64,000 nt of DNA, taken from the NCBI GenBank assembly GCA_964370395.1, contig CAYJIZ010000001.1, forward strand, positions 62,001 to 126,000, in the 5' to 3' direction. Origin of the DNA: JBGUVL01 sp964370395. GTDB lineage: Bacteria > Bacillota_I > Bacilli_A > Erysipelotrichales > Erysipelotrichaceae. A model generated the notes under the pieces. That model was not told the DNA's origin, searched no databases, and worked only from the letters and a program-made list of their open reading frames with translations. Position numbers and translations under genes: made by a program. Positions within the stretch are counted from its first letter, which is position 1. The number at the start of each line of letters is the position of its first letter. This document shows positions 1 through 9,614 of this stretch, one piece after another.

Positions 1-698
1 AGGAAGAGTTAAAAGTTCTCTACAAAGAATACAAAGATATCTTTGTGCAAGTAGACGAAGAAAATCGTAAAGTGAAGATTGATGGACTGCATACAAAAAT
101 ATCTTTGAGTGATGCTTACCAACGTCATTCCCAAACGAAAAAGAGATTAAAAGAATTAGAGATGTTAGTGAACCATGATGAACTAACAAGAATATACAAT
201 CGTCGTTATTTAAATGTGAAACAAAATGAAATTGTGAATCGCAAAGTCAAATCGAACATTGCGATTAGTATTTTTGATGTGGATTATTTTAAAGAATACA
301 ACGATTTCTACGGTCACCAAGCGGGGGATACGATTTTACGTGAAGTGGCATCTAGCATGCAAGAGAATTGCGAAGAAAAGATGATCGTCGCTCGTTATGG
401 AGGAGATGAGTTTGTATGTTTTGCGTGGGATGAAGATGCGGATAAAATGGAGCACTTTGTTCAACAAGTTCAAAAACATGTGAAAGCAAAACAATTAACA
501 CATGAGAAATCACGTTGTGATAGTATCGTCTCTTTGTCCATAGGATATGGTAGTGGCGAAGTGGAAAAACAGACAGATTTATTAACATTATTTGAAAATG
601 TTGATGAAGCCCTTTATTTGGCGAAGAAAATGGGTAGAGCACAAAGTGCTTCCATTCAACAACTGTCAAGTAAGGAAGGGGGGAATAAAATTGGGTAA
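1..698 (+). CDS. GGDEF-domain diguanylate cyclase (5' end outside window)
   Basis: The reading frame is open from base 3 to the stop at 696-698, so the N-terminus lies outside the window. The visible 231 residues contain a short coiled coil, then a full GGDEF domain with the FDVDYF metal-binding segment, the YGHQAGD region and an intact GGDEF signature encoded at 399-413. Such domains condense two GTP into cyclic-di-GMP in the cytoplasm. No RxxD inhibitory site lies five residues before GGDEF, so product inhibition through that site is not expected. The stop overlaps the start of the next GGDEF gene, so the two are co-transcribed. The sensory part, if any, is not visible. Confidence 0.9.
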   Translation, partial: EELKVLYKEYKDIFVQVDEENRKVKIDGLHTKISLSDAYQRHSQTKKRLKELEMLVNHDELTRIYNRRYLNVKQNEIVNRKVKSNIAISIFDVDYFKEYNDFYGHQAGDTILREVASSMQENCEEKMIVARYGGDEFVCFAWDEDADKMEHFVQQVQKHVKAKQLTHEKSRCDSIVSLSIGYGSGEVEKQTDLLTLFENVDEALYLAKKMGRAQSASIQQLSSKEGGNKIG

Positions 699-2283
699 AC
701 AGATAACAGGGATGAAACGTATTGAACAATTGATTGAAGCCATCCATAATGGTGACAACAAAAATTCAGAACAAGATGTATTGCGTTTCAACGAACTACT
801 TGAATTATCCGATAACAATAACTATTTGTATGGGCAAGCATTAGCGCATATCAAGTTAGCAAATAGTTATTATATTTTGTCGCGCTTTGATGCGTATACA
901 CATCATTTGGAATTGGCGAAATCGATTGCAGAACGAAAGGACTACTTTGATGTATTAATTGAGTACTATAACTTAAAAGGTCTTGATTACACAGATGAGT
1001 GTGACGATTTGTCTGCCATTAGTGCCTTCCTAAAAGGTGCGGAAATCGCATTGGAAATTAATGATGAAAAGCGTTGTGCCATTTTCTACAATAATATTGC
1101 GGAAATCTTCTATGAGAACCAAGGTTACGAAGATGCAAAAACGTTTTATGAAAAAGCGTTGGATTGCCTAGAAGGAATGGAAGACGAGAGCATACCGCGT
1201 TATCGTAAAACGATTTTAATGAATTTAATTAATGTTGCTTGTTATGAAAATAACGTAAAAGAAGCAAAACGATACTTAAAAGAATGCCAAGCTATCGTAT
1301 ATGAAAATGGGATCATTCCATTCTTAGAATCGGTTTCTAAAATCCGTATTGCGATCTTAGAACAAAAAAAGGAAGAAGCGAGCAAATTAGTCGATGCGCT
1401 TATTGAAGCATTGGCAAACCAAACAGAAAATGTTCATGTATTACAAACCGTTTATTTGTACTTGTTGGAGACAGCGATTGCATTTCGTCGTCGTAATTAT
1501 GCAAGTTGGTGTTTGAATAAAATTGATACGTTATACAAAGAGACAAACCCTAGTGTAACAATGAAAATTGCGAAGTTAAGAAACCAATATTATGAAACAT
1601 TTGAAATTGAAAACGATACGTTATATGAGGACTTCTATAATTTAACCCAAGAAAACGAAGCAATCACAAATGCTTTTACTGTGGAAAGTTTCAAAGGGTA
1701 CATTTCATTATACGAAGCTAAAAAAGAACAAAGACGTATTTTACAAGAGCAAGAAAGTTTACAAGACATTGCAGACAAAGACGAATTGACACAACTTTAC
1801 AATCGTCGTTACTACAACAAGTTAGTGAGTAAATACACACAAGATGATCGTATCCATACATTAGCGTATATGATGATCGATGTGGATTACTTTAAGGAAT
1901 ACAATGATTATTATGGGCATGCGCAAGGAGATATGATTTTACGTACGATTGCGAATGCGTTAAAGAACAATTTACCTAGTGATAGTTATGCAGCACGTTA
2001 TGGTGGAGATGAGTTTTCTTGTTTGTTTGTGAATAAACAAAACGAGGAGCTTGTCGATTTCATCCATAGAGTGCAAGCTGAGATTATGAGCCAAAACATT
2101 GAGCATGTGAAAAATAGAATTGCCAATACGATCACAATGTCTTTTGGTGTATGTAATGAAGACAAACTAGCAAATCATAATTGGGATGAATTCCAGTTAA
2201 TCAAAAATGCAGATGACGCATTGTACCAAGCGAAACAGAAAGGACGAAACACTTATGTTGTGTTTGGAGTGAGTGATGAGTAA
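691..2283 (+). CDS. TPR-repeat protein with C-terminal GGDEF diguanylate cyclase domain
   Basis: This 530-residue soluble protein has an alpha-helical, TPR-like N-terminal region (about residues 1-330), a coiled-coil linker and a C-terminal GGDEF domain with intact AARYGGDEF and FKEYNDYYGHAQGD segments. It should make cyclic-di-GMP under control of a protein-binding TPR region. The TTG start at 691 is chosen because a GGAAGGGGGG purine-rich RBS precedes it by about 8 bases and it overlaps the upstream stop; ATG at 712 is the alternative. There is no RxxD inhibitory site. Its GGDEF domain resembles that of the preceding gene, suggesting tandem duplication. Confidence 0.9.
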   Translation: MGKQITGMKRIEQLIEAIHNGDNKNSEQDVLRFNELLELSDNNNYLYGQALAHIKLANSYYILSRFDAYTHHLELAKSIAERKDYFDVLIEYYNLKGLDYTDECDDLSAISAFLKGAEIALEINDEKRCAIFYNNIAEIFYENQGYEDAKTFYEKALDCLEGMEDESIPRYRKTILMNLINVACYENNVKEAKRYLKECQAIVYENGIIPFLESVSKIRIAILEQKKEEASKLVDALIEALANQTENVHVLQTVYLYLLETAIAFRRRNYASWCLNKIDTLYKETNPSVTMKIAKLRNQYYETFEIENDTLYEDFYNLTQENEAITNAFTVESFKGYISLYEAKKEQRRILQEQESLQDIADKDELTQLYNRRYYNKLVSKYTQDDRIHTLAYMMIDVDYFKEYNDYYGHAQGDMILRTIANALKNNLPSDSYAARYGGDEFSCLFVNKQNEELVDFIHRVQAEIMSQNIEHVKNRIANTITMSFGVCNEDKLANHNWDEFQLIKNADDALYQAKQKGRNTYVVFGVSDE

Positions 2284-3556
2284 GACCATGGAAGTTAGTA
2301 TCGATTGTCTTCAAGAGTACGATGTAAACTACATTCAAGCAAAATATGAAGAAGTAATTAAGACACAAAAACAGTATGCGCTTATTCAAGTGAATGTGAA
2401 AAACTTTCGTTATTTCAATAGTAAGTATGGGTACGAAGCGGGAGATGAAATACTAGCGCTTATCTTACAACGTTTAAAAGAAACGCTAGAAAAGGATGAA
2501 TACGTTGCACGTTTGTATGCGGATAACTTTGTTATGTTATTGCGCTATGATGATGTGGAAACCTTAGTGTATGAGCGTTTGTTTTCTTTAATTGATTTTG
2601 CATATCGGATTGAAGACGATAGAGTGTATCGTAACTTATTTTATTCGTTTGGGATTTACTTACTAGAAGACAAGTTAGTGAAATTTCAGGATGCATTAAA
2701 TAGCGCTAATTTATGTCGCAAAGAATGCGATACGTTATTCAATCGCAGTTCGAGTTTAGAAATTTATGAAACATCATTTTATGATCGTTATATGCAACGA
2801 ATGAAACTTGAAGTAGATACAGCGAATGCGTACAAACAATATGAGTTTACTTTTCATCTACAGGCAAAAGTGGATTTAAAAAGTGAAACAATCTGTGGTG
2901 CAGAAGCACTACTTCGTTGGATAGATAAGGATGGCAATGCCATTCCCGTACAGCAATTCTTACCAATTTTAAACCAAAATAATTATATTAAGTTAGTGGA
3001 TTTGGATTTGTTTGAACAAGTATGTACGTATTTGGATTCACGTATTAAGGCAGGCTTACCAATCGTTCCGATTAGTTTTAATATTTCTAAAGCGAATTTT
3101 TATACTGAGAATATACTACAAGAGTACGTTCGTATTTTTGAGCAGTTTTCGATTCCGAAAGAATACATAGAAATGGAATTCATGGAATCCATCTCATTAA
3201 ATGATATGCAGTATATGCGTGAAGTGATTACAAAATTTAAACAATATGGATTTCATTGTTCCTTAGATGACTTTGGAAATGGGTATTCTTCGTTTAATGT
3301 CTTGTTGAATGCTCCACTTGATACAGTGAAAATGGATCGTCAGTTTTTCTTAAATAACTTAAATGGAAACAGCGAGTTAGTGATTAAAACAGTCATCGAT
3401 TTAATTCATTCATTAAATATGAGTGTTGTCGCAGAAGGAGTAGAGGACGAAGCACACATTCGTTTCTTAAAACAATGTAACTGTGATTATGTGCAAGGTT
3501 TTTATTACTACAAACCGATCGCAGTAGAAGCGTTTAGCGCATTATTAGACAAATAA
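2276..3556 (+). CDS. degenerate GGDEF plus EAL cyclic-di-GMP phosphodiesterase
   Basis: The 426-residue protein starts with a GGDEF-like fold whose signature is YADNF, so it cannot be an active cyclase and may only bind GTP. From about residue 190 an EAL domain follows with the hallmarks of catalysis: EAL at residues 210-212, the FNIS and EFMES segments, DDFGNGYSS, KMD, AEGVE and VQGFYYYKP. It should hydrolyse cyclic-di-GMP to pGpG and oppose the two cyclases encoded upstream. The ATG at 2276 overlaps the previous stop by 8 bases, indicating translational coupling. A terminator follows directly. Confidence 0.92.
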   Translation: MSKTMEVSIDCLQEYDVNYIQAKYEEVIKTQKQYALIQVNVKNFRYFNSKYGYEAGDEILALILQRLKETLEKDEYVARLYADNFVMLLRYDDVETLVYERLFSLIDFAYRIEDDRVYRNLFYSFGIYLLEDKLVKFQDALNSANLCRKECDTLFNRSSSLEIYETSFYDRYMQRMKLEVDTANAYKQYEFTFHLQAKVDLKSETICGAEALLRWIDKDGNAIPVQQFLPILNQNNYIKLVDLDLFEQVCTYLDSRIKAGLPIVPISFNISKANFYTENILQEYVRIFEQFSIPKEYIEMEFMESISLNDMQYMREVITKFKQYGFHCSLDDFGNGYSSFNVLLNAPLDTVKMDRQFFLNNLNGNSELVIKTVIDLIHSLNMSVVAEGVEDEAHIRFLKQCNCDYVQGFYYYKPIAVEAFSALLDK

Positions 3557-3592
3557 AAAGAGATAGCAAACTAAGTTGCTATCTCTTTGTTT
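3557..3592. terminator. bidirectional rho-independent terminator
   Basis: The perfect inverted repeat AAAGAGATAGCAA / TTGCTATCTCTTT with a 5-base loop is followed by TGTTTATTT on the plus strand and by an A/T-rich run on the minus strand. It sits between the convergent GGDEF-EAL gene and the beta-glucosidase gene. Confidence 0.9.
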
Positions 3593-3594
3593 AT

Positions 3595-5016
3595 TTATTC
3601 GACTGACAAGTCCTTTCCATTGCTTTTGATGACTTTTTGATACCAATAGAAGGAATCTTTACGATAACGATTTAACGTTTTTAAATCGAACTCATCACGA
3701 TCTACGAAAATGAATCCATAACGTTTTACCATTCCTTCGTGTGTTGAGATCAAGTCAATCGCTGACCATGGACAATATCCCATCATTTCACAACCATCAC
3801 TAATGGCAAGTTGTACTTGTTCAATGTGGTCTTTTAAGTAGTGAATACGGTAAGCATCGTGTACTTTCCCATCTTCGCTTAATGTATCATATGCGCCTAA
3901 CCCATTTTCAGTTACAATCATCGGTAAGCGATAGCGTGAGTACATTTCACGAATGGTAGCACGGAAGCCAGAAGGATCAATTTCCCAACCGAATTCCGTC
4001 TTACCTAAATAAGGGTTATCACATCCGCGATAGAAACCGGCTTCGCCTCTTGCGCTTTGTTGGTCAGCACCAGGATCTAACGATTCGTTTCCATCACTTG
4101 CTTCCACGGTTGCGGTATTGTAGTAATTGAACCCGATGAAATCAGGGTGACCGCTTTTTAAGATTTCTTCATCTCCATCCATAATGTCTGGACATGCATC
4201 CTGTTCTTCTAAATAAGCCCATACAAGATTATTGTAAACACCATATACTGACATATCCAAATACAACCAGTTACGAATGGCGTTTAAATTTTGAGAAGCC
4301 AAGATGTCTTCTGGTTTGCATGTGGCAGGGTAGACTAGTGAAATGTTTGGTGCAGGACCAATTTTTGCGTTTGGTAACATTTCATGACAAAGCGCCATTG
4401 CTTTTGCTTGTGCCACTAACATATGGTGATTTTGTTGGTAGGTTTCCTTTACGATGTTTGTGCATCCTTTTGGTATGGTTAACGTACCAATTAGCGGTCC
4501 TACTAACGTTAGCATATTTTGTTCGTTAATCGTTAACCAATAGTTAACGCGATCCCCATAGTTTTCAAATAGTATTTTAGCGAAATTCGTAAACCAATCA
4601 ACGGATTCACGATTTGACCAAGAACCCATTTCATCTAATTTAGCAGGCATGTCAAAGTGAAACATCGTTACGATAGGTTCAATCCCATGACGTAAACATT
4701 CATCGATGATAGCATTATAGAAAGCGATTCCTTTGGGATTGACTTCGCCAATTCCATCTGGTAAAATTCGCGTCCACGCAATGGAGAAACGATACGCTTT
4801 AAACCCCATTTCAGCCATTAACGCAATGTCTTCTTGGTAACGATGGTAGTGGTCTGCACAAACACGTAAGTCTGAAGTACCTTCTGGTACTTCTTTTACA
4901 TCTTGGCAAGAAGGACCTTTCCCATCAATTAAGTTAGCCCCTTCCACTTGGTAAGCCGAAGTACTTGCTCCCCATAAGAAATTAGTTGGAAAATCTTTGA
5001 TTTTTTTATGTAGCAT
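3595..5016 (-). CDS. 6-phospho-beta-glucosidase, glycoside hydrolase family 1
   Basis: The 473-residue protein is full length for GH1. It has the N-terminal FLWGASTSAYQVEG signature, the acid/base glutamate in TINEQN (E165) and the nucleophile in IVTENG (E370). It hydrolyses phosphorylated beta-glucosides such as cellobiose-6-phosphate after PTS uptake. It is the last gene of the minus-strand PTS operon, 33 bases after the EIIC gene, which supports a phosphorylated substrate. The exact sugar (cellobiose, arbutin, salicin) cannot be read from sequence alone. It is the bglA/ascB type. Confidence 0.95.
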   Translation of the reverse strand: MLHKKIKDFPTNFLWGASTSAYQVEGANLIDGKGPSCQDVKEVPEGTSDLRVCADHYHRYQEDIALMAEMGFKAYRFSIAWTRILPDGIGEVNPKGIAFYNAIIDECLRHGIEPIVTMFHFDMPAKLDEMGSWSNRESVDWFTNFAKILFENYGDRVNYWLTINEQNMLTLVGPLIGTLTIPKGCTNIVKETYQQNHHMLVAQAKAMALCHEMLPNAKIGPAPNISLVYPATCKPEDILASQNLNAIRNWLYLDMSVYGVYNNLVWAYLEEQDACPDIMDGDEEILKSGHPDFIGFNYYNTATVEASDGNESLDPGADQQSARGEAGFYRGCDNPYLGKTEFGWEIDPSGFRATIREMYSRYRLPMIVTENGLGAYDTLSEDGKVHDAYRIHYLKDHIEQVQLAISDGCEMMGYCPWSAIDLISTHEGMVKRYGFIFVDRDEFDLKTLNRYRKDSFYWYQKVIKSNGKDLSVE

Positions 5017-5049
5017 ATTTTTTCTCCTTTCGTAGCGAAACTACTCTAC

Positions 5050-6411
5050 TTATGCTTCTTGTGATTGTGATAATGATTCTTCTTTTTTCAATTTGCGATC
5101 GTAAAATTTGAAGAATGGGAAATAGATAACACTGGCCACCGTAATACATACAAAGGCTAAAATAATCGCACGATAATCTCCAGCTGTTCCTAAGAAAGCC
5201 CCGATACCAACTGGACTAGGCCAAGGTGCTTGGGCAATCATTGGACTCACTAATCCCCAACTGATTGCAAAGAAAGCAATTAATGCACTTACAATTGGTC
5301 CTAAAATAAAAGGAATCAATAAATAAGGATTATAAATAATTGGAGAACCAAAGATGATCGGTTCATTAATATTAAAGATAGCAGGAACAATAGAAGCTTT
5401 TCCTAATACTTTTAATTGTTCTGATTTCGCTAGAAATATCATAAACAAGACTAGACCTAGCGTTGCTCCAGATCCACCAATGGTAACGTAAGCGTTGTTG
5501 AATTCTCCAGCGTAGGCATAAATTTGACCTCCGTTTTGCATTGCGGTAAAGTTATGTGCCATGTTCGCTAATACAATTGGGTTGGTAAAGGAAGTAATGA
5601 TATTCGCTCCATGGATACCAACACTCCATAACGCGCCAATTAAGAAATAGATAATAATCATTCCATACCAGGAGTTTGTTACTTCGGTAACAAAGCTAAA
5701 TGGAATTTGAATGATTTTATAAATGTCATATCCTAAGTAAACAAGTGCTGCATTCACAATCAATACAACAATAGATACAACGAAGGCAGGAATCAATGCT
5801 GTAAAGGATTTGCTTACTCCTAATGGAACAGCTTCTGGCATACGAATCGTCCATTTTTTCTTTACGCATAGAGCGTACAAACTAACAGCCAAACAAGCCA
5901 TTAAGATACCTGTAAAGATTCCTTCCGTTCCCAAACGGTTCGCAAAGCTTCCCATACGAATTCCATTGTATACATGTTCTGTATCGCTGATACTTTGAAG
6001 CAATGTAATCAAACCACCTTTAATAGTAAGTTCAGGAATCGTAAAGAAGAATGCCATCATACTTAGTAATGCTCCATTTAGTGGGTCTAAGTTTAAGTTT
6101 TCTTCTTCGGCTTTGATTTTAGTCAGTTCATATCCCATAATTACACAGAAGTATACAGCTAAGATACCCATTGTGAAATGGTTTGCGACCATATACAAAT
6201 CAGTGAAGTTCACAAATGTTGCATCCCAGATTCCTTGTAAGAATGGGAATGCTTGTGGAATAACGGTAATAACTAAAAACATCGAACCAACAATCGTAAA
6301 TGGAATGGAAGCCATCCCAGCAGCCATAATGGCACGTACAAATTTAAATGTAGAGATTTTAGCCATTGGTCCCATTAAATACTTTTCTAAAAAATTAAAT
6401 ACAAAAGTCAT
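5050..6411 (-). CDS. celB: PTS system cellobiose/beta-glucoside EIIC permease
   Basis: The 453-residue integral membrane protein of the lactose/cellobiose EIIC family has about ten hydrophobic segments and the FNINEPIIFGSPI substrate-binding loop typical of the family. It moves the sugar across the membrane while EIIB phosphorylates it. It lies between a small membrane protein gene and the phospho-beta-glucosidase gene. EIIA, EIIB and EIIC are separate polypeptides here, as usual for this PTS family. Confidence 0.95.
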   Translation of the reverse strand: MTFVFNFLEKYLMGPMAKISTFKFVRAIMAAGMASIPFTIVGSMFLVITVIPQAFPFLQGIWDATFVNFTDLYMVANHFTMGILAVYFCVIMGYELTKIKAEEENLNLDPLNGALLSMMAFFFTIPELTIKGGLITLLQSISDTEHVYNGIRMGSFANRLGTEGIFTGILMACLAVSLYALCVKKKWTIRMPEAVPLGVSKSFTALIPAFVVSIVVLIVNAALVYLGYDIYKIIQIPFSFVTEVTNSWYGMIIIYFLIGALWSVGIHGANIITSFTNPIVLANMAHNFTAMQNGGQIYAYAGEFNNAYVTIGGSGATLGLVLFMIFLAKSEQLKVLGKASIVPAIFNINEPIIFGSPIIYNPYLLIPFILGPIVSALIAFFAISWGLVSPMIAQAPWPSPVGIGAFLGTAGDYRAIILAFVCITVASVIYFPFFKFYDRKLKKEESLSQSQEA

Positions 6412-6426
6412 AATTTTCTCCTCCTT

Positions 6427-6933
6427 TTAAGTTTGAGAATTCACGATTTTTTCATACTGTAAAATTCTCTGATAGTGCTTGTCACGATTTGCATCGATTT
6501 TCGCAAAACGAACAAGACACGCTACACTCATTAAAAAACCTATAAGTACGATAATGAAAATAAAAATACGAGAAGTCATTTGATCTTGTAAGAAAGGAAG
6601 TGCACTCTTGAAGAAAGGTGTAAAAACGATTCCCATCATCAATATGTTAACAATGCATTGCACCCGAAAATAACGTTTTGTCCAAGTCATCGCAATCTTC
6701 TTTTCCCCATAACTACGGATGTTTTCAATACATGGTGCAACACCGAGTAACAACAGCAACAGCGGAATTATTTTAATCCACTGATCCATTGAAAACAACA
6801 TCCAATAAAAGTTAGAAAACAAGAGTGCAGCTAAGAAATAACGCACCATTAAGTAACGGTTAAAATACATATTTTTGATTCCGTTTTCTTTTCTAAAAGA
6901 TTCATTTTTCGCTTTTGCTTTATGTTTGCTCAT
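6427..6933 (-). CDS. small membrane protein in the PTS operon, function unknown
   Basis: This 168-residue protein has a basic N-terminus and four hydrophobic segments (about residues 28-47, 54-68, 90-108 and 122-142), ending in a charged tail. I do not recognise a named domain. It sits between EIIA and EIIC with short intergenic gaps, so it is made with the cellobiose PTS and may help the permease or sense its state; that is inference from position only. Confidence 0.75.
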   Translation of the reverse strand: MSKHKAKAKNESFRKENGIKNMYFNRYLMVRYFLAALLFSNFYWMLFSMDQWIKIIPLLLLLLGVAPCIENIRSYGEKKIAMTWTKRYFRVQCIVNILMMGIVFTPFFKSALPFLQDQMTSRIFIFIIVLIGFLMSVACLVRFAKIDANRDKHYQRILQYEKIVNSQT

Positions 6934-6951
6934 ACACTTCTCCCTTATTTA

Positions 6952-7275
6952 TTATTGTATTCTTTTATAAACGTGCTCTAATTCCAGAGCGATATCTTTA
7001 AATGTCATCGTTGACATCAGGTGGTCTTGGGCATGTACCATAATAATTTGAATTTCAATTTGCGTTCCACCTGCAAACGCCTGTAGTAGTTCTGTTTGCG
7101 ATTGGTGGGCTAATACGAGTTCGGCTTCCGCTTGTTCCATCTTACTTTGGGCTTGCGCGAAATTGCCTTCTCGCATACAGATCATTGCTTCATGTATATT
7201 AGTACGAGCATTACCACTATGTAAAATAATTGTAAAAGCAACCAATTGTGATTGCGATTCTTCCATTTTTGCCAT
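6952..7275 (-). CDS. celC: PTS lactose/cellobiose-family EIIA
   Basis: The 107-residue cytoplasmic all-helical phosphocarrier carries the family signature IIMVHAQDHLM; H81 is the expected phosphorylation site, receiving phosphate from HPr and passing it to EIIB. It has the usual length for the family. It is co-transcribed with the regulator upstream and the membrane genes downstream. A GGAGG-type ribosome binding site precedes the ATG. Confidence 0.95.
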   Translation of the reverse strand: MAKMEESQSQLVAFTIILHSGNARTNIHEAMICMREGNFAQAQSKMEQAEAELVLAHQSQTELLQAFAGGTQIEIQIIMVHAQDHLMSTMTFKDIALELEHVYKRIQ

Positions 7276-7289
7276 GCGCTCCTCCTTTT

Positions 7290-9287
7290 CTACATTAAAT
7301 TTAAAAATAAGCTACTAAATTGTGCAAAGGAACTACATTGCAACAATTGTTCTTGCAAATGGGGATGTTCGATTAATTTGATGATTGCGTTTGTCATCGT
7401 TTTTAATCCCTGGTTCCCTAAAAACGATGGCGACAATAAGAAGACAAAGCGAATGGTAGGATGTTCTTTATTCCATGCGACACCTTCTTTTATGATACCT
7501 ACTGCAATCGCTGCATTTTCCCCGATGGGTATGGCAGGATGTGGAACAGCGATGGTATCGCTAAATAGAAAGCTCCCCATACTTTCACGTAATCGAATTT
7601 GATCGACCATCCGTTTTTGATAATTGTCTTTCTCTTGTAAACTAAGACGTTGTAGTAAAACATGTAAGATGGTTTCTACACTCGGTCTTCCTTCAAATAT
7701 TTGAAAGTGACTTTTCTTAATGTATGCATTAAACACTTCTTGTTTTTGTATTAAACTTAAATGATCATTACTTAATCCACAACAAAATTGTTTTTCTAAC
7801 GTTGTTTTTTGAATCGCATTATGAATGGCTTTGATGTCGTTTTCATTCAGAAAGATCGATACGTTTATGACAGGAACATTGAAGATGACTGAATCCAAAT
7901 CCACTGAGGAAATGATGATGTCAACGCCTTGTAGGTGCGTCTCATTCATTTCGTAATAACCCAATTCACTCACGATATAGATTTCTTCTTTGAACTCTTT
8001 CTCAATGCGACTTTTCAATAACTGTGCACTACCACATCCTGTAGAACAAATGACAAGTGCTTGCACTTTTGCTTTTTGTTGCATTCGTTCCATCGCTGCC
8101 ATAAAGTGTAATGTTAAATAAGCCCATTCATCTTGTGATATTTCATACGTTGCCAAACATGGCATCTGTTTCATATAATGCGTGCATAGTTCATACACAT
8201 CTTTATGATCACGCATGATTTCCTTCGTTAATGGATTTTCTAAAACGATACCTTTTTGTATCCGAATCAGCATTGGTCGCAAGTGTTCCAATAAGCAATT
8301 TTTAAATAAGGTATCTTCGCTTAATGGTAGTTTAATTTGCTCTTGCATCATCGTTAGAATCGTATGCAGTTCGTTGCTTAAATCGCTCACTTCAATCACG
8401 TTTTCATTCAATGGTCGATTGTTTTTGGCGCCCAGATGCAACGTTAAATAAGCAATTTCCTCTTGTGGGAAATGCAAGTTGCACTCTTGTTTTAGACGCG
8501 CAATCATCTGTTGTGCACACTTGTATTCAATGCTCGTTGAAAAGGCTGAATCCAGCTCAAAGTATTTTAACTCTAACCCTTTCTCAACGCGTTTTACACT
8601 TAATATAAGATGCATAAGAATGTTTTGTACCATCACATCAGAAAGTTTGATTTGATGTTTACGACATTCTTCTAAAATAATCATGATGAAGTTTTCTTTT
8701 GGGATGTCGTCGAAGTAACTCGTATGATTCATGTAGTCTTGAATGGAGTTAAATCGCACTCCTTTAAAGAAGTATTGCATGATGAAGGAACGTTTGTTTG
8801 ATTCTTCCCCTTGTACATATGTACCGCTATTTACTTTGGAAACGATTTGTAAGTGATAGGGCGCAATCAGCTTTTTAATCACGCTCATTTCTTTGCTTAA
8901 TGTGGAGCGAGAAATAAATAACTCATCTGCCATCGTATCAAGATAAATAGCCCTATCTTCAATAAGTAATTTATTAAGTAGATAGTTTTGACGATCCAAT
9001 GCGCTTTCTAATATTTTGTCATTTTTGTTTTCCCCAACAACACGTAACCGGTTTTTATTTAAGAACATCTCGAACTGCATGGCTCGTAACATATGGAGTT
9101 TGTACCCATATCCTTGCTTTGCAATAATCTGTGCTCCATTTTTGGCAACAATCGTTTGCAAAGATGGAATATAAGTACGAATCGTACGTTCAGAAAGCAA
9201 CAGTTGTTGAGACAGTTCTTTTCCAGTCATGAATGTTTCTTGGTTTTGAAATAATAATAAGAGTAAATCTAGCTCTTTTGTTTTCAT
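7290..9287 (-). CDS. PRD-containing transcriptional activator of the PTS operon (LicR/CelR type)
   Basis: The 665-residue multidomain regulator has an N-terminal HTH (about 5-60), a second HTH/Mga-like segment (about 100-145), two PTS regulation domains with conserved histidines (YLTLHLGAK and YLTLHFMAAM), an EIIB-like domain with CSTGCGSAQLL (about 405-490) and a C-terminal EIIA-like domain with PHP (about 515-660). Phosphorylation by HPr and EIIB sets its activity. It lies inside the operon between EIIB and EIIA, so it probably controls its own transcription as a DNA-binding activator rather than an RNA antiterminator. Confidence 0.92.
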   Translation of the reverse strand: MKTKELDLLLLLFQNQETFMTGKELSQQLLLSERTIRTYIPSLQTIVAKNGAQIIAKQGYGYKLHMLRAMQFEMFLNKNRLRVVGENKNDKILESALDRQNYLLNKLLIEDRAIYLDTMADELFISRSTLSKEMSVIKKLIAPYHLQIVSKVNSGTYVQGEESNKRSFIMQYFFKGVRFNSIQDYMNHTSYFDDIPKENFIMIILEECRKHQIKLSDVMVQNILMHLILSVKRVEKGLELKYFELDSAFSTSIEYKCAQQMIARLKQECNLHFPQEEIAYLTLHLGAKNNRPLNENVIEVSDLSNELHTILTMMQEQIKLPLSEDTLFKNCLLEHLRPMLIRIQKGIVLENPLTKEIMRDHKDVYELCTHYMKQMPCLATYEISQDEWAYLTLHFMAAMERMQQKAKVQALVICSTGCGSAQLLKSRIEKEFKEEIYIVSELGYYEMNETHLQGVDIIISSVDLDSVIFNVPVINVSIFLNENDIKAIHNAIQKTTLEKQFCCGLSNDHLSLIQKQEVFNAYIKKSHFQIFEGRPSVETILHVLLQRLSLQEKDNYQKRMVDQIRLRESMGSFLFSDTIAVPHPAIPIGENAAIAVGIIKEGVAWNKEHPTIRFVFLLSPSFLGNQGLKTMTNAIIKLIEHPHLQEQLLQCSSFAQFSSLFLNLM

Positions 9288-9293
9288 GAATGA

Positions 9294-9614
9294 TTAGTCG
9301 TCTAAATGATTCATGACGCATTGTGCTAAGTTCTGAATACCAGAAGGGATAGGAACATAAGCTTGTGGTGGAATGGCAATAACGGTTTTGTTTGCTTTCT
9401 TACCAACCTCTTCAAATTTCTTTAAATACATTCTTGTTTGAGGACTAATTAGAAAAATATCAAAGTCGCTATTTTCAATCATCTTTTGTCCTTCGCTTAC
9501 GCTTACGGCATCCACCATAATCGCTATTCCATTCTCGTTAAAGTAGGCTGTCGTTTTTGATGCCATCATACTAGATGACATTCCTGCAGCACAAATAATT
9601 AATGCTTTTTTCAT
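9294..9614 (-). CDS. celA: PTS cellobiose-family EIIB
   Basis: The 106-residue phosphocarrier carries the P-loop-like active site IICAAGMSSSMMASK near its N-terminus; C8 accepts phosphate from EIIA and donates it to the sugar bound to EIIC. It is the first gene of the minus-strand operon, preceded by AAAGGAAAATAAAATATG. Length and motif match the lactose/cellobiose EIIB family. Confidence 0.95.
   Translation of the reverse strand: MKKALIICAAGMSSSMMASKTTAYFNENGIAIMVDAVSVSEGQKMIENSDFDIFLISPQTRMYLKKFEEVGKKANKTVIAIPPQAYVPIPSGIQNLAQCVMNHLDD

Noticed and set aside
592..690. Longer N-terminus for the TPR-GGDEF protein
   Set aside because: This part is the coding sequence of the upstream GGDEF gene in another frame; the RBS and overlap favour TTG 691.
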